Positions 40,639 to 50,006 are shown, counted from the stretch's first letter. The stretch: 64,000 nt of DNA from UBA1794 sp050946375 (GCA_050946375.1 JBMNUT010000007.1:82791-146790), one strand, 5' to 3'. Notes: a model not told the origin generated them from the sequence alone. Program-made: numbers and translations.

Positions 40639-42150
40639 TTACTCCTCTATCAACTCAATATCCAGTCCCTGCTTTGCAAGCGAGGCGACTATTTTACGCA
40701 CCGCCTCCCGATGCTCCGAACCGATGCCCAGCGCGTGCAAATCGATGACCGGCTTTCCCGACGGCACGTTCATGTCCTTCTCCTCCGCGGCGCCTGTAAT
40801 CATGCCCACGGCGCAGGTATTGTTCGTAACCGGGTCGATAAGGATGAAAGCACCCGTCGCTTTATTCTCCGCATACGGGTCGAAAAACAATTCACCCGAG
40901 GATACCAGCACCACGCGGGCCACTTGGTTCAGCGTCATGGGAACCTCGTCGCGCTTGAGCCGCCCGTTTTCAAGCGACAGCTGCTCCATCGTGTTGACAT
41001 CGACCTTGTATTTGATCCGATCGATGCGGGTACGGCACGTATGCGTCGTCTGTTTCAGGAAAAAGAGCTTGTTCATATCCATTTTCTCCTCATCCATCCA
41101 CACCAACATGGCCTCTATGTTACGCCCGATTTGCGGCAAATCATCAGGATGCACGAGCATTTCGCCGCGCGACACGTCGATTTCGTCTTCCAGCGTAAGC
41201 GCCACCGACATGGGCGGGAAGGCATAATCCAATTCCCCGTCGTAGGTGACGATACTCTTGATGTGCGAATGTTTTCCGGAGGGAAGCGCTACCACTTCAT
41301 CCCCCTTCCTTACGATGCCGGAGGCTACCTTTCCACCCATGCCCCGGAAGTCCATGTTGGGCCGCAGCACGTATTGCACCGGAAAGCGGAAGTTCTTCAG
41401 ATTATGGTCGTTCTCGATGGGCACATTTTCCAGGAACTCCAGCAACGAAGGGCCGTCGTACCACGGCGTGCGGGCAGAGCGCTTCACCACATTGTCCCCC
41501 TCCAGTGCCGAAAGGGGTATGCACTGCAGGTCGGAGATGCCCAGCGGTTCGATAAAAGCCTTGTAACTTTTCACAATTTCCTCAAAGGCTTTTTGGGAAA
41601 AGTCCAGCAGGTCCATTTTGTTCACGGCAAGCACCACATGCTTGATGCCCAGCAGAGAGACGAGATAGGTGTGCCGCCGCGTCTGCGTCAGTATGCCCGC
41701 CCGGGCGTCTACAAGTATGACAGCCAGATTGGCCGTAGAGCCGCCGGTTATCATGTTGCGGGTGTATTGCTCATGTCCCGGCGTGTCGGCTATGATGAAC
41801 TTGCGCTTGTTCGTCGAAAAATAGCGGTAAGCCACGTCAATCGTAATGCCCTGCTCGCGTTCGGCCTTCAGCCCGTCGAGCAGGAGAGCGTAGTCTATGT
41901 GCTCCGGGCCGGCGTTTCCTACCCGCTTGCTGTCGCGCTCCAGCGCTTCGAGCTGGTCTTCGTAAATCTTCTTGCTGTCGAAAAGCAGGCGACCGATGAG
42001 GGTCGACTTTCCGTCGTCTACCGAGCCGGCCGTCAGGAAGCGCAACAAATCTTTCTGTTCGTCCTTGGCCAGGAATTCTTCTATCGACATTTTTTTGCCG
42101 TCCGCAGCCTTTTCCGCTGCTTGCGGCATGTTCTTATCTTGATTCTCCAT
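40639..42150 (-). CDS. cysN: Sulfate adenylyltransferase subunit 1 (GTPase)
   Basis: Regulatory GTPase subunit of ATP sulfurylase, which makes adenosine 5'-phosphosulfate. From ATG 42150 it is 503 residues. EF-Tu-like G motifs are complete: AGSVDDGKSTLIGRLL (P-loop), DTPGHEQYTRNM and VNKMDLLDFS. EF-Tu-like beta-barrel domains 2 and 3 follow. No C-terminal APS kinase is fused; a separate cysC lies upstream. The alternative start at 42183 would overlap cysD by 17 nt. It has a normal 16-nt gap from cysD in the chosen form. Confidence 0.95.
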   Translation of the reverse strand: MENQDKNMPQAAEKAADGKKMSIEEFLAKDEQKDLLRFLTAGSVDDGKSTLIGRLLFDSKKIYEDQLEALERDSKRVGNAGPEHIDYALLLDGLKAEREQGITIDVAYRYFSTNKRKFIIADTPGHEQYTRNMITGGSTANLAVILVDARAGILTQTRRHTYLVSLLGIKHVVLAVNKMDLLDFSQKAFEEIVKSYKAFIEPLGISDLQCIPLSALEGDNVVKRSARTPWYDGPSLLEFLENVPIENDHNLKNFRFPVQYVLRPNMDFRGMGGKVASGIVRKGDEVVALPSGKHSHIKSIVTYDGELDYAFPPMSVALTLEDEIDVSRGEMLVHPDDLPQIGRNIEAMLVWMDEEKMDMNKLFFLKQTTHTCRTRIDRIKYKVDVNTMEQLSLENGRLKRDEVPMTLNQVARVVLVSSGELFFDPYAENKATGAFILIDPVTNNTCAVGMITGAAEEKDMNVPSGKPVIDLHALGIGSEHREAVRKIVASLAKQGLDIELIEE

Positions 42151-42166
42151 TGTCGTTCGCTGTTTT

Positions 42167-43078
42167 TTAAAAGTATCCTTCACGCTTTTTCTGCTCCATG
42201 CTGGCTTCCTGGTCGAAGTCGATGACGCGCGTCGTGCGCTCGCTCTTGGTCGTGACCATCATCTCTTCCACGATTTTCTCTATCGTGTCTGCCGAACTTT
42301 CCACGGCACCCGTCAGCGGCCAGCAGCCCAATGTACGGAACCGAACCATCTTCATTTCGATCTGGCTCTTGTATTTCTCCGGCAGGCGGTCGTCGTCGGG
42401 CATAATCAACTGCCCGCTTATGTTCACGACGGGGCGCATCTTGGCAAAATAGAGCGGCACGATTGGAATTTTCTCCAGTCTTATGTACTGCCAGACATCG
42501 AGTTCTGTCCAGTTACTCAAGGGAAATACCCGAATGCTTTCCCCTTTTCGGATGCGGGCATTGTAAATGTCCCACAACTCGGGGCGCTGATTCTTAGGGT
42601 CCCACTGGTGAAACTCATTTCGGAAGGAGAAAATACGTTCTTTCGCCCGTGATTTTTCCTCATCCCTCCGCGCGCCTCCGAAAGCAGCGTCAAATTTGTA
42701 CTTGTCCAGCGCATGAAGCAACGCCTGGGTCTTCATCAAATCGGTATGCACCTTGCTCCCGTGTGTGAAAGGCCCGACGCCGGCGCGAAAAGCCTCCATG
42801 TTGCTCTCCACAATCAGGTTCCATCCGTACTTTTTGGCGTAGTTATCGCGGAATTCGATCATCTCCTTGAATTTCCACTTGGAGTCGATGTGCATCAAGG
42901 GGAAAGGCACTTTTCCGGGAAAGAACGCCTTTTCGGCCAAACGCACCATGACGGAAGAATCCTTCCCTATGGAATAAAGCATAACCGGGTTCTCGAATTC
43001 AGCCGCCACCTCGCGGATGATGTGAATCGACTCGGCTTCCAACTCTTTCAAGTGGCTCAATCTATATTTTTCTTGCAT
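42167..43078 (-). CDS. cysD: Sulfate adenylyltransferase subunit 2
   Basis: Catalytic subunit of ATP sulfurylase. The 303-residue PP-loop protein has LYSIGKDSSVMVRLAEKAF (S-x-GKDS loop), FPLMHIDSKWKFKEM, the FGGARRDEEKSRAKERIFSFR segment, and PLSNWTELDVWQYI, all characteristic. It works with CysN in the next gene. It lies 14 nt after cysC. Nothing unusual. Confidence 0.97.
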   Translation of the reverse strand: MQEKYRLSHLKELEAESIHIIREVAAEFENPVMLYSIGKDSSVMVRLAEKAFFPGKVPFPLMHIDSKWKFKEMIEFRDNYAKKYGWNLIVESNMEAFRAGVGPFTHGSKVHTDLMKTQALLHALDKYKFDAAFGGARRDEEKSRAKERIFSFRNEFHQWDPKNQRPELWDIYNARIRKGESIRVFPLSNWTELDVWQYIRLEKIPIVPLYFAKMRPVVNISGQLIMPDDDRLPEKYKSQIEMKMVRFRTLGCWPLTGAVESSADTIEKIVEEMMVTTKSERTTRVIDFDQEASMEQKKREGYF

Positions 43079-43092
43079 CTTCGTTTGAGTTT

Positions 43093-43695
43093 TTATTTCT
43101 TCATTGTTACACGCGGGAGTATATGCTCCAGCAAAATTCCTACGGCACTTTCCACAGAAAGTGCCTCGGTATTCAGCGAAAGTGCCGGGTGTTCTGGCGA
43201 TTCGAAGGGAGCCGAAATTCCGGTGAAGTCACGTATTTCCCCGCGACGTGCCTTGGCATACAATCCTTTCACGTCGCGCCGCTCGCATTCTGCCAGCGGA
43301 GTGCTCACGTAGACCTCCATGAAATCCTCTTTCCCTATGATGTCTGCCGCCATGGCCCGCAACTCGCGAAGCGGACTGATGAAGGCGGAAATGGTAATGA
43401 TGCCCGTTTCCACAAACAGCTTGCCCACTTCGGCAATGCGGCGTATGTTCTCTACCCGGTCCTCGGCCGAGAATCCCAGATTCTTATTGATGCCGCTACG
43501 GATATTGTCGCCGTCCAGAATGCGGCACAGCAGCCCTCTGTTCTGCAAGGCCTGCTCCAAAGCCACGGCGAGCGTGCTCTTTCCCGAGCCGCTCAGGCCC
43601 GTAAACCAAACCATCAGGCCGCGCTGCCCCAGAAGACGTTCTTTGTCTTCCCGGGTGGCCATGCGCTCGAATATCGGATATATGTGTTTTTCCAT
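43093..43695 (-). CDS. cysC: Adenylyl-sulfate kinase
   Basis: Phosphorylates APS to PAPS. The 200-residue protein has the Walker A motif GLSGSGKSTLAVALE, LDGDNIRSGINKNLGFS and the PLAECERRDVKGLYAKARRGEIRDFTGISAPFE segment. The C-terminal stretch ESPEHPALSLNTEALSVES is normal for the family. Its DNA superficially resembles the dispersed repeat, but I attribute that to the protein motif. In this operon the kinase supplies PAPS to the sulfotransferase, since no PAPS or APS reductase gene is present. Confidence 0.97.
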   Translation of the reverse strand: MEKHIYPIFERMATREDKERLLGQRGLMVWFTGLSGSGKSTLAVALEQALQNRGLLCRILDGDNIRSGINKNLGFSAEDRVENIRRIAEVGKLFVETGIITISAFISPLRELRAMAADIIGKEDFMEVYVSTPLAECERRDVKGLYAKARRGEIRDFTGISAPFESPEHPALSLNTEALSVESAVGILLEHILPRVTMKK

Positions 43696-43738
43696 TTTCT
43701 TCTACTTTCTTTTCTTGCGGAACATCCCCGCCGCCCCG

Positions 43739-45295
43739 CTACATCTCGAAAGGCCAAATCTGCGGGATGAGCAACACCGACATGATTGCCAGCAGCAGAT
43801 TCATCGGAAGTCCTATCCGTACGAAATCCGTGAACTTGTAGTTTCCGATACCCTGCACAATCAAATTCGTCTGATAGCCTATGGGCGTGGAGAAACTGGC
43901 GGATGAAGCGACGCAAACCATGATGAAAAACGGCATCGGGTCTACACCCAAATGATTGGCGACGGAAAGCGCCAGCGGAAAGGACAGGGCCGCTGCGGCA
44001 TTGTTGGTGATGAGTTCCGTAACAATGTTCGTGATTACATACAAAATGGCAAGCAGGACATAAGGACCATGATTGCTGCTCAGCCCGATGATGAAGTCGG
44101 CTATCCAGTCGGCCATGCCCGAATTGGTCATAGCCTTGCTGATGGCGAACGCGCAGGCAATGGTTATCAATATATCCCACGAGATGAACTTCGTGTACTT
44201 GCGGGCCGGGAACGAATGAGTCCAGGCCATGATGACCACCGTCACTGCGGCAAAGAAGAACATGTCCAGCTTGACTCCGGGAACCAGCGCCTGCACGGCG
44301 GGCAACTCCCCAATCGTCGCACCGACAATCATCAGCACGAGTAAAGCCAGGACGAAGATTCTCTTCTTATGAGTCTGCTGGGTCAACGGGTCTTTGCCAT
44401 TGGCTATCATCAGAAAGACCGACGACTCGCCCCACGTTTTCACGAAGGAATCGTCGGCCATCAGCACCAGTGTGTCGCCCTCGTAGAGGCGGATACGCGA
44501 CAAATCGCCGGAGATTGACTCACCGTTGCGCTTTACTTCGCGGACTTCCGCCCCGTAATGCCGCTTAAAGTCGAAGTCGCGCAGGCGACGGTTGATGCCC
44601 GGGAAACGGGGACCGATTACGACTTCCACCGGATGCAGGCTCTCATCCTGCTCGGAGTCTTCCTCCACTGCCTCCAAGTCCTTCCGCTCGTCGGGCAAAA
44701 GGCGCTTGGATGCCAGAAGAATATAGAGGATTCCCACGACAGCGATGGGCACTCCGATCCAAGTAAGCTCGAACATGCCCAAACCCTCGTAGCCTGCGTC
44801 GATCATCATGCCGTGCACGACCAGATTGGTCGAGGTACCGATGAGCGTACACAAGCCGCCCAAAATCGTAACATACGAGAGAGGTATCAGAAACTTGGTA
44901 GCCGGGAGGTTGACCGACTTGGCCCAACGCTTGATAATCGGGGCGAAAATGACCACAACCGGCGTATTATTCAGGAAAGCGGAGATGAAGGCCACGCAGG
45001 GAAGCATGCGCAACTGCGCCTTGGCGACGGTCGTTTTCCCCGTAGGCAGTACCTTGCGGATGATGGGAGCCAGACAGCCCGACTGCCGCACGCCCTCGCT
45101 CACCAGGAAGAGCAGGGCGACGGTAATCATGCCCTTGTTGCTGAATCCCTCCAGCATCTCCTTCGGGGTGAGTATGCCGCAACACATGAAGAATACGACT
45201 ACGGAAAACAGAATCATGCCCGGCCGCATCCGGTCGCGTATCAGGGCGGCAAGCATCCAGAGGAGGGCCAGAATTACGATGATTATCTCAGTCAT
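43739..45295 (-). CDS. SLC13-family anion permease with RCK_C (TrkA-C) domain
   Basis: A 518-residue inner-membrane transporter of the DASS/ArsB-like superfamily. About ten or more TM segments are visible. The first half carries FLNNTPVVVIFAPIIKRW and GTSTNLVVHGMMI, and the second half the duplicated FITNNAAAALSFPLALS-type and STPIGYQTNLIVQG helix-hairpin motifs. A soluble RCK_C/TrkA-C-like domain (about 205-275, VIGPRFPGINRRLRDFDFKRHYGAEVREV) sits between the halves. Its place between cysQ and cysC argues for sulfate import, though this is inferred from context. Confidence 0.9.
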   Translation of the reverse strand: MTEIIIVILALLWMLAALIRDRMRPGMILFSVVVFFMCCGILTPKEMLEGFSNKGMITVALLFLVSEGVRQSGCLAPIIRKVLPTGKTTVAKAQLRMLPCVAFISAFLNNTPVVVIFAPIIKRWAKSVNLPATKFLIPLSYVTILGGLCTLIGTSTNLVVHGMMIDAGYEGLGMFELTWIGVPIAVVGILYILLASKRLLPDERKDLEAVEEDSEQDESLHPVEVVIGPRFPGINRRLRDFDFKRHYGAEVREVKRNGESISGDLSRIRLYEGDTLVLMADDSFVKTWGESSVFLMIANGKDPLTQQTHKKRIFVLALLVLMIVGATIGELPAVQALVPGVKLDMFFFAAVTVVIMAWTHSFPARKYTKFISWDILITIACAFAISKAMTNSGMADWIADFIIGLSSNHGPYVLLAILYVITNIVTELITNNAAAALSFPLALSVANHLGVDPMPFFIMVCVASSASFSTPIGYQTNLIVQGIGNYKFTDFVRIGLPMNLLLAIMSVLLIPQIWPFEM

Positions 45296-45305
45296 TGCTC
45301 AAAAA

Positions 45306-46115
45306 CTAACGGGCTATGAAATCCGGATTCAACAGGTTCTCTTTATTATAGCGCAGCGGTTCGCCCGTGGCGGCCTGGCATACTTCCCGCCCTGCGGCGC
45401 GGACAACGGCATGACCGGCAGCCGTATCCCACTCCATCGTAGGGGCAAAACGGGGATAGACATCGGCCGTCCCCTCAGCCACCAGACACAACTTCAGCGA
45501 ACTGCCTATCGAGACGGTCTCCAGCGCTTCGTGCTCCCGGCGCAAGGACTCGATGTAGGCCGCCGTCGACGGCGACAAATGGGAACGGGAGGCCACGACC
45601 ACAAACTGCTTGCGCGCCTCGCTGCCCGCAAGGGGCAATGCCACGGAACGGGACACGAGTCGGGAAAAGTCTTCATCGGCCTGCGGCTCAGGCGGAACGG
45701 ACATACGGTACGCGCCCCGGCCATACAGGCCGAAGTAGAAAAGCCCCCGCACGGGTGCATAGACCACGCCCCCTTCGGGCACACCGTCGCGCACATAAGC
45801 GATATTCACGGTAAACTCGCCGTTGCGCTTGATGAACTCTTTTGTCCCGTCCAACGGGTCGACCATCCAAAACTCTTTCCAGTTTTTCCGCTCGCTGTAA
45901 GGAATCGACTTCCCTTCTTCGCTCAAAAGAGGTATTTCCGTACCCAAGTATTCCACAATGGTACGGTGAGCAGCCCGATCGGCGCGGGTAAGCGGCGAAC
46001 CGTCGGCCTTGCTTTCTGTCTCGAAGTCTGCATCCGAACCGGCATATACCTTCATGATTTCCACACCAGCCTCCCAGGCAGCCCGGATTGCACGACACAT
46101 TACTTTTTCATTCAT
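45306..46115 (-). CDS. cysQ: 3'(2'),5'-bisphosphate nucleotidase
   Basis: Hydrolyses PAP, the by-product of PAPS-dependent sulfonation, to AMP and phosphate. The 269-residue inositol-monophosphatase-fold protein has the metal-binding motifs LLSEEGKSIPYSER and WMVDPLDGTKEFIKRNGEFTVNIA, and the distal PTMEWDTAAGHAVV. The frame is open upstream to 46373, but that stretch reads through the repeat array, so ATG 46115 (MNEKVMCRAIRAAWEAG) is taken. It is first in the operon. A weak promoter-like TTACTTTAC lies 16 nt upstream. Confidence 0.94.
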   Translation of the reverse strand: MNEKVMCRAIRAAWEAGVEIMKVYAGSDADFETESKADGSPLTRADRAAHRTIVEYLGTEIPLLSEEGKSIPYSERKNWKEFWMVDPLDGTKEFIKRNGEFTVNIAYVRDGVPEGGVVYAPVRGLFYFGLYGRGAYRMSVPPEPQADEDFSRLVSRSVALPLAGSEARKQFVVVASRSHLSPSTAAYIESLRREHEALETVSIGSSLKLCLVAEGTADVYPRFAPTMEWDTAAGHAVVRAAGREVCQAATGEPLRYNKENLLNPDFIAR

Positions 46116-46299
46116 AGCTATAAATTGACCGTAAAGTAACGACATTTCTGTAAAGTGAGGATAGCTAAATTTACTTTTTCTATGTGCCGATAGCTTGTTC
46201 TTAGGCTTTTTTAGCAAAAAACTAACTCCTTTTTTATCCAAACGCTCTCTTCCACCCTGTTTTCCCGCTGCAGGAAATGCGAAAAAAACGACAGTTTTT

Positions 46300-46375
46300 T
46301 CGACAAAAGAGCCTGCACTTTTTCTGAAAACCGCCGCATCTTCTGCCGAAAAGTGCAGCCGCTTTTGCCGCACGC
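46300..46375. repeat. Dispersed short repeat, about three units
   Basis: GACAAAAGAGCCTGCACTTTTTC, TGAAAACCGCCGCATCTTCTGCC and GAAAAGTGCAGCCGCTTTTGCC in tandem. The gene-free stretch 46116-46472 also holds the rmlC-side terminator (46410-46447) and an AT-rich cysQ upstream region. Confidence 0.72.
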
Positions 46376-46409
46376 ACCTCGGGAAAGCAGCCCAACCGGC
46401 ACAAAAAAC

Positions 46410-46447
46410 GCCGCACCGGACTTCTGCTTTGAAAATTCCGGTGCGGC
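46410..46447 (-). terminator. Polysaccharide cluster terminator
   Basis: The minus-strand 11-bp stem GCCGCACCGGA / TCCGGTGCGGC is followed by GTTTTTTG. It lies 26 nt past the rmlC stop. Confidence 0.87.
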
Positions 46448-46472
46448 GGCATGCAATGGGAGGGACGCCGAA

Positions 46473-47021
46473 TCAATCGAAATAATCGGCCTCGGCAAAA
46501 CTCTTCCCGTTCGTGTCCTTCGGCGAAAGGAGCAGTTGCTGGGGAGCCAGCGGCCAGTCGATGTCGAGCGTGGCATCGTTGTAGATGATGGAAGCCTCAG
46601 CCTGCGGGGCATACACATTATCTACTTTATAGGTGAAGATGGCCTCCTCGCTCAAAACCACGAAGCCGTGGGCAAATCCGCGGGGAATGAAAAACTGACG
46701 CTTGTTGTCCTCGCTCAACTCTACGCTTACGTAACGGCCGAAAGTGGGCGAAGACTTACGCAGGTCGACTGCCACATCGAGTACTTTTCCCTTGATGACG
46801 CGCACCAGTTTGGCCTGGCTGAACTCGCCTTTCTGATAGTGAAGTCCACGCAAGACGCCGAAAGAAGACTTCGATTCGTTGTCCTGCACGAATTCTACCT
46901 TGCCGATGTTCGCTTCGAACTCGTCCTTCTTGAATGACTCCATGAAGTACCCGCGCGGGTCGGTGAAGACCTTTGGCTCGATAATCCATACGCCGTCGAT
47001 TTCCGTCTGAATGTAATTCAT
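46473..47021 (-). CDS. rmlC: dTDP-4-dehydrorhamnose 3,5-epimerase
   Basis: Cupin-fold epimerase of dTDP-L-rhamnose synthesis (also called rfbC). The 182-residue protein has GVWIIEPKVFTDPRGYFMESFKKDEFE, VEFVQDNESKSSFGVLRGLHYQ (catalytic His), KLVRVIKGKVLDVAVDLRKSSPTFG and FFIPRGFAHGFVVLS, all standard. Only rmlC of the pathway is here; rmlA, B and D are outside the window. It is the last gene of the surface-polysaccharide cluster, with a good terminator after it. Confidence 0.96.
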   Translation of the reverse strand: MNYIQTEIDGVWIIEPKVFTDPRGYFMESFKKDEFEANIGKVEFVQDNESKSSFGVLRGLHYQKGEFSQAKLVRVIKGKVLDVAVDLRKSSPTFGRYVSVELSEDNKRQFFIPRGFAHGFVVLSEEAIFTYKVDNVYAPQAEASIIYNDATLDIDWPLAPQQLLLSPKDTNGKSFAEADYFD

Positions 47022-47056
47022 GATTTTCTTGTTTATGATGGTTAAAACTGTTCTTG

Positions 47057-48535
47057 CTAAAAAGTTTTGCGCAGCTTCAGCTGCCAGCCGAAATTGTCGC
47101 CGTAGATGTCGCCCGAATCAAACGAAAGGGAGGAAACGATGCGCAGCCCTCTCCAGAAAGCAGGCTCATATTGCGCTTCGATGAAGGCGGAAATATTGTC
47201 GAGCGGCTCCAGGGCCGGCGAAAGCGGCGTACCCCACGTGCGGCTCGCCGAGCACTTCAGGCGATAGCCCCACCGTGGAGCCAGGTCGCCGTACAGGCCG
47301 AGATGAAAAGCGCGGACACGGTTGTAGGGGAAACCCATATATCCCTTACCCCAGTTGCTCTGCACGACGCGATCGGCAAAGTAGGCAGGCGAAGGAATCA
47401 GGGGGTTGGCCATCGTCTGCCCCCAGTGGGTCCAGCCTTGATAGAGATAGTTGTTGTAATAATCGTCGGCACCTCCCGTCTTTTCGCCCCCCTCGGCGTC
47501 GGAACCATGCAGCGGTCCGCTTTGGTCGGTAGTCTGATAATACTCAAACACGAGCCCTTTCAGCAAAGCATGCGGCGCGGTCGACTCATACTCCAGCCCC
47601 CACAGGCCGTCGAAGCCGTTCAATTTGCCCATTCCGGAGAAGTCGTCGAAGAAATTCTCCAGGTAAAGGGAGAGACGGTACTTCTTGTCTTTATACATGA
47701 GCCGTAGGAATTCCGAGCCGAGGAAGTTGCCTTGGCGGGCGATGCGCTCCCCCTCAAGGCCTCCACCGTCGCCATCTCCCTTGGCGGAGAAGAAGACTTT
47801 TCCGTAATCTTTCAGGCTGTTTCCGAGGTCCAGCCCGTCAGGAAACCAAGTCTGGTTCGGATGATTCATTATGTAGCCCCCGAACTGAGTGTCCAGACGA
47901 TAGGCGGCATCAAACTGCCAGGCACCGTCTTTCTTCCCGAAACGGAAGTCAACTTCTTTATGGTGATACTTGATTTTCTTCGTGTACCAGCGGATTCCCT
48001 CGGAAGCGTCTGCCAAATAGCGTGAGTCGGTCCACCATCCGTACGAAAACTCGCCACGAATGAAAAACCACGAGGAGCGAAAAACAGGAATATAGTCGAA
48101 TATTCCGACGCGCACCTGGGGAATCGGCCGCGCATTGCCGCTCCATACCAGGCCGCCGCTGCTCAATTCGGAGTTAAGGAACGGGGAAGACAGCTCTTTG
48201 CTTCCCACCGAGAGGTCGAAGCAACGCCACGATACGTCAGCATAAGCCTGCTGTATCACAAAAGCGGCATCCATTCCGACGCCGGCGGCAAGGTCAAGTC
48301 CGGCCGACCAGCTCCAATGATGGCCGAGTGTATCGCGATAGAAAACGGCGCCCCGCACATATCCGTTGTTATCCAGGGAGGAAAGTCCGTGCTGAAGGGC
48401 ATTTTGCCACAAAGGGGTATTGTCTCCCGAATGAAGTGTCGTACCGATTTCCACAAATTCATGCAGCCCCTTTTCCTGAGCGCCCAAAGACATTGGGAAA
48501 AAGCCCAAAAGGAATATCCACCAACTCTTGCTCAT
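47057..48535 (-). CDS. Capsule-assembly Wzi-like outer-membrane protein
   Basis: A 492-residue protein with a Sec signal (WWIFLLGFFPMSLGAQ) and a beta-barrel pattern of alternating aromatic strands throughout, ending in the outer-membrane-like WQLKLRKTF. The segment LWQNALQHGLSSLDNNGYVRG and the strand pairs around RPIPQVRVGIFDYIPV resemble the capsule assembly Wzi family of Bacteroidetes. Wzi proteins anchor or organise capsule at the surface. It lies between the initiating transferase and rmlC, consistent with a surface-polysaccharide role. Confidence 0.85.
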   Translation of the reverse strand: MSKSWWIFLLGFFPMSLGAQEKGLHEFVEIGTTLHSGDNTPLWQNALQHGLSSLDNNGYVRGAVFYRDTLGHHWSWSAGLDLAAGVGMDAAFVIQQAYADVSWRCFDLSVGSKELSSPFLNSELSSGGLVWSGNARPIPQVRVGIFDYIPVFRSSWFFIRGEFSYGWWTDSRYLADASEGIRWYTKKIKYHHKEVDFRFGKKDGAWQFDAAYRLDTQFGGYIMNHPNQTWFPDGLDLGNSLKDYGKVFFSAKGDGDGGGLEGERIARQGNFLGSEFLRLMYKDKKYRLSLYLENFFDDFSGMGKLNGFDGLWGLEYESTAPHALLKGLVFEYYQTTDQSGPLHGSDAEGGEKTGGADDYYNNYLYQGWTHWGQTMANPLIPSPAYFADRVVQSNWGKGYMGFPYNRVRAFHLGLYGDLAPRWGYRLKCSASRTWGTPLSPALEPLDNISAFIEAQYEPAFWRGLRIVSSLSFDSGDIYGDNFGWQLKLRKTF

Positions 48536-48545
48536 AAGCCCGTGA

Positions 48546-50006
48546 TTATATAGCGTTTTTGTCCCCGAAGACAGCTCCGACGAACGTTTTATATATGATT
48601 TTCAAGTCAAGGAAGAAGGACCAATGTTCAATGTACCATACATCGGCCTCGACACGCCTACGCATAAAGTCAACATCACGAATCTCTCCGCGCAAACCAT
48701 GTATCTGAGCCCAGCCGGTGATACCCGGTTTTACCAAATGCCGCAGCATGTATTTATCCACCAGCTCGGAGTAAATCCGCGTATGCTCCAGCATATGGGG
48801 ACGAGGGCCTACGACTGACATATCGCCCCGCAGGACATTGTAGAATTGGGGCAGCTCATCGATGCTGGTCTTGCGGATGATATTTCCAATCCACGTCTTC
48901 CGCGGATCATTTCGCACGGTCTGCTTCTTGTCACTATCCGGGTTCATTACCATACTGCGGAACTTATAACAGGTAAACACACGCCCCATCTCGCCATTGC
49001 GCCTCTGCCCGAAAAAGATAGGGCCACGGGACGAGAGCTTAATCAGCGGGGCTACGATGACAAAGAAGATGGGAAATACGAAAATCAGCACCAGCGATGA
49101 GAAAACAATGTCGAAAGTCCGCTTGATTATGCGGTTGTGCAAAAGCTGAAGAGGCTCGTTATGCAGAGAAAGTACCGGCACTTTTCCCAATGTGCTCAGC
49201 TCATATTGCTTCGGGACTATGTCCCTCATGAGCGGAACCATGAAGAAACGAATGCAATTCTTCTCGCAATAAGTAATAATCGCCCGTATTTTCTGCTTTT
49301 TCATGTCGGAATAGGCGCAATACACCTCGTCAACCTGCGAAACGGCAAGGTAATCCAGCGCATCGCTCATCTTCCCTAAGTAATGGAAGCCTTTGTCTTT
49401 CGTCCCCGGCGGTAAGGGATGGTCGGAAAAGAAGCCTAAAACCCGATAACCATAGCCCGTATCGCCCACCATCTCCCGATACAATGCCTCAGCACTCCGC
49501 CCCATTCCCAGAATTACGACATTCTTATAATTGAAACCCTTTCGCCGATAGCGACGAAGCGCAAACCGATAAGCCAAACGCCAGGCGGAAAGCGTGACAG
49601 AGAGCGCTCCAAACAGCAAAAGGACGAACAAACGGGACAAATCTTCCACCTGAAACATGGAAAGTGTCGCAAAAAACAGAACCATGTGCAGCAGCACCAG
49701 ATAAAAAGTGCGCCGAATTATTTCATCAGCGAAGAGGATGTTCTGATGAACCGTTACGTTCAACAACAGACGGGCAGGGATAAAAGAGAGATTGAGAAGG
49801 AGCAACAGGAAATAGCAGTCCTGAATTACCTTAGAATCCAGATTCGACCGGAAAAGGACGAATACGATAATACTGGTAAGATTAAGGACCAAGAAATCTC
49901 CCACTACCATCAGGGGAGAAAGGTACTTTGAATAACGTGTCCTTTGCTTCACTCTCTTTTTCTCCTCCCTATAAATTATGATATAATTGACAGACTTGTC
50001 CGGCAA
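48546..50006 (-). CDS. Undecaprenyl-phosphate sugar-phosphate transferase (initiating glycosyltransferase)
   Basis: Polyprenyl glycosylphosphotransferase that loads the first sugar-phosphate onto undecaprenyl phosphate. The 486-residue protein has four or five N-terminal TM helices (about 30-140), a CoA-binding-3-like domain (NYKNVVILGMGRSAEALYREMVG), and a C-terminal bacterial sugar transferase domain: KRTFDIVFSSLVLIFVFPIF, RRNGEMGRVFTCYKFRSM, RKTSIDELPQFYNVLRGDMS and GITGWAQIHGLRGE. The WbaP/WcaJ type suggests glucose- or galactose-1-phosphate, but specificity is unknown. The start may be the internal GTG before KQRTRYSKYLS; the ATG used overlaps the upstream gene by 38 nt. Confidence 0.93.
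   Translation of the reverse strand: MPDKSVNYIIIYREEKKRVKQRTRYSKYLSPLMVVGDFLVLNLTSIIVFVLFRSNLDSKVIQDCYFLLLLLNLSFIPARLLLNVTVHQNILFADEIIRRTFYLVLLHMVLFFATLSMFQVEDLSRLFVLLLFGALSVTLSAWRLAYRFALRRYRRKGFNYKNVVILGMGRSAEALYREMVGDTGYGYRVLGFFSDHPLPPGTKDKGFHYLGKMSDALDYLAVSQVDEVYCAYSDMKKQKIRAIITYCEKNCIRFFMVPLMRDIVPKQYELSTLGKVPVLSLHNEPLQLLHNRIIKRTFDIVFSSLVLIFVFPIFFVIVAPLIKLSSRGPIFFGQRRNGEMGRVFTCYKFRSMVMNPDSDKKQTVRNDPRKTWIGNIIRKTSIDELPQFYNVLRGDMSVVGPRPHMLEHTRIYSELVDKYMLRHLVKPGITGWAQIHGLRGEIRDVDFMRRRVEADVWYIEHWSFFLDLKIIYKTFVGAVFGDKNAI

Noticed and set aside
43130..43200. Copy-like sequence of the dispersed repeat near the 3' end of cysC
   Set aside because: The encoded residues (EHPALSLNTEALSVES) are normal for adenylylsulfate kinases, so the AAAGTGC-like DNA is explained by protein conservation.
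46116..46373. N-terminal extension of CysQ (and similar extensions of purM, truA and the ArsC-like gene)
   Set aside because: The extra residues read straight through repeat arrays or promoters and are unlike the families, which all start at the internal ATG chosen.
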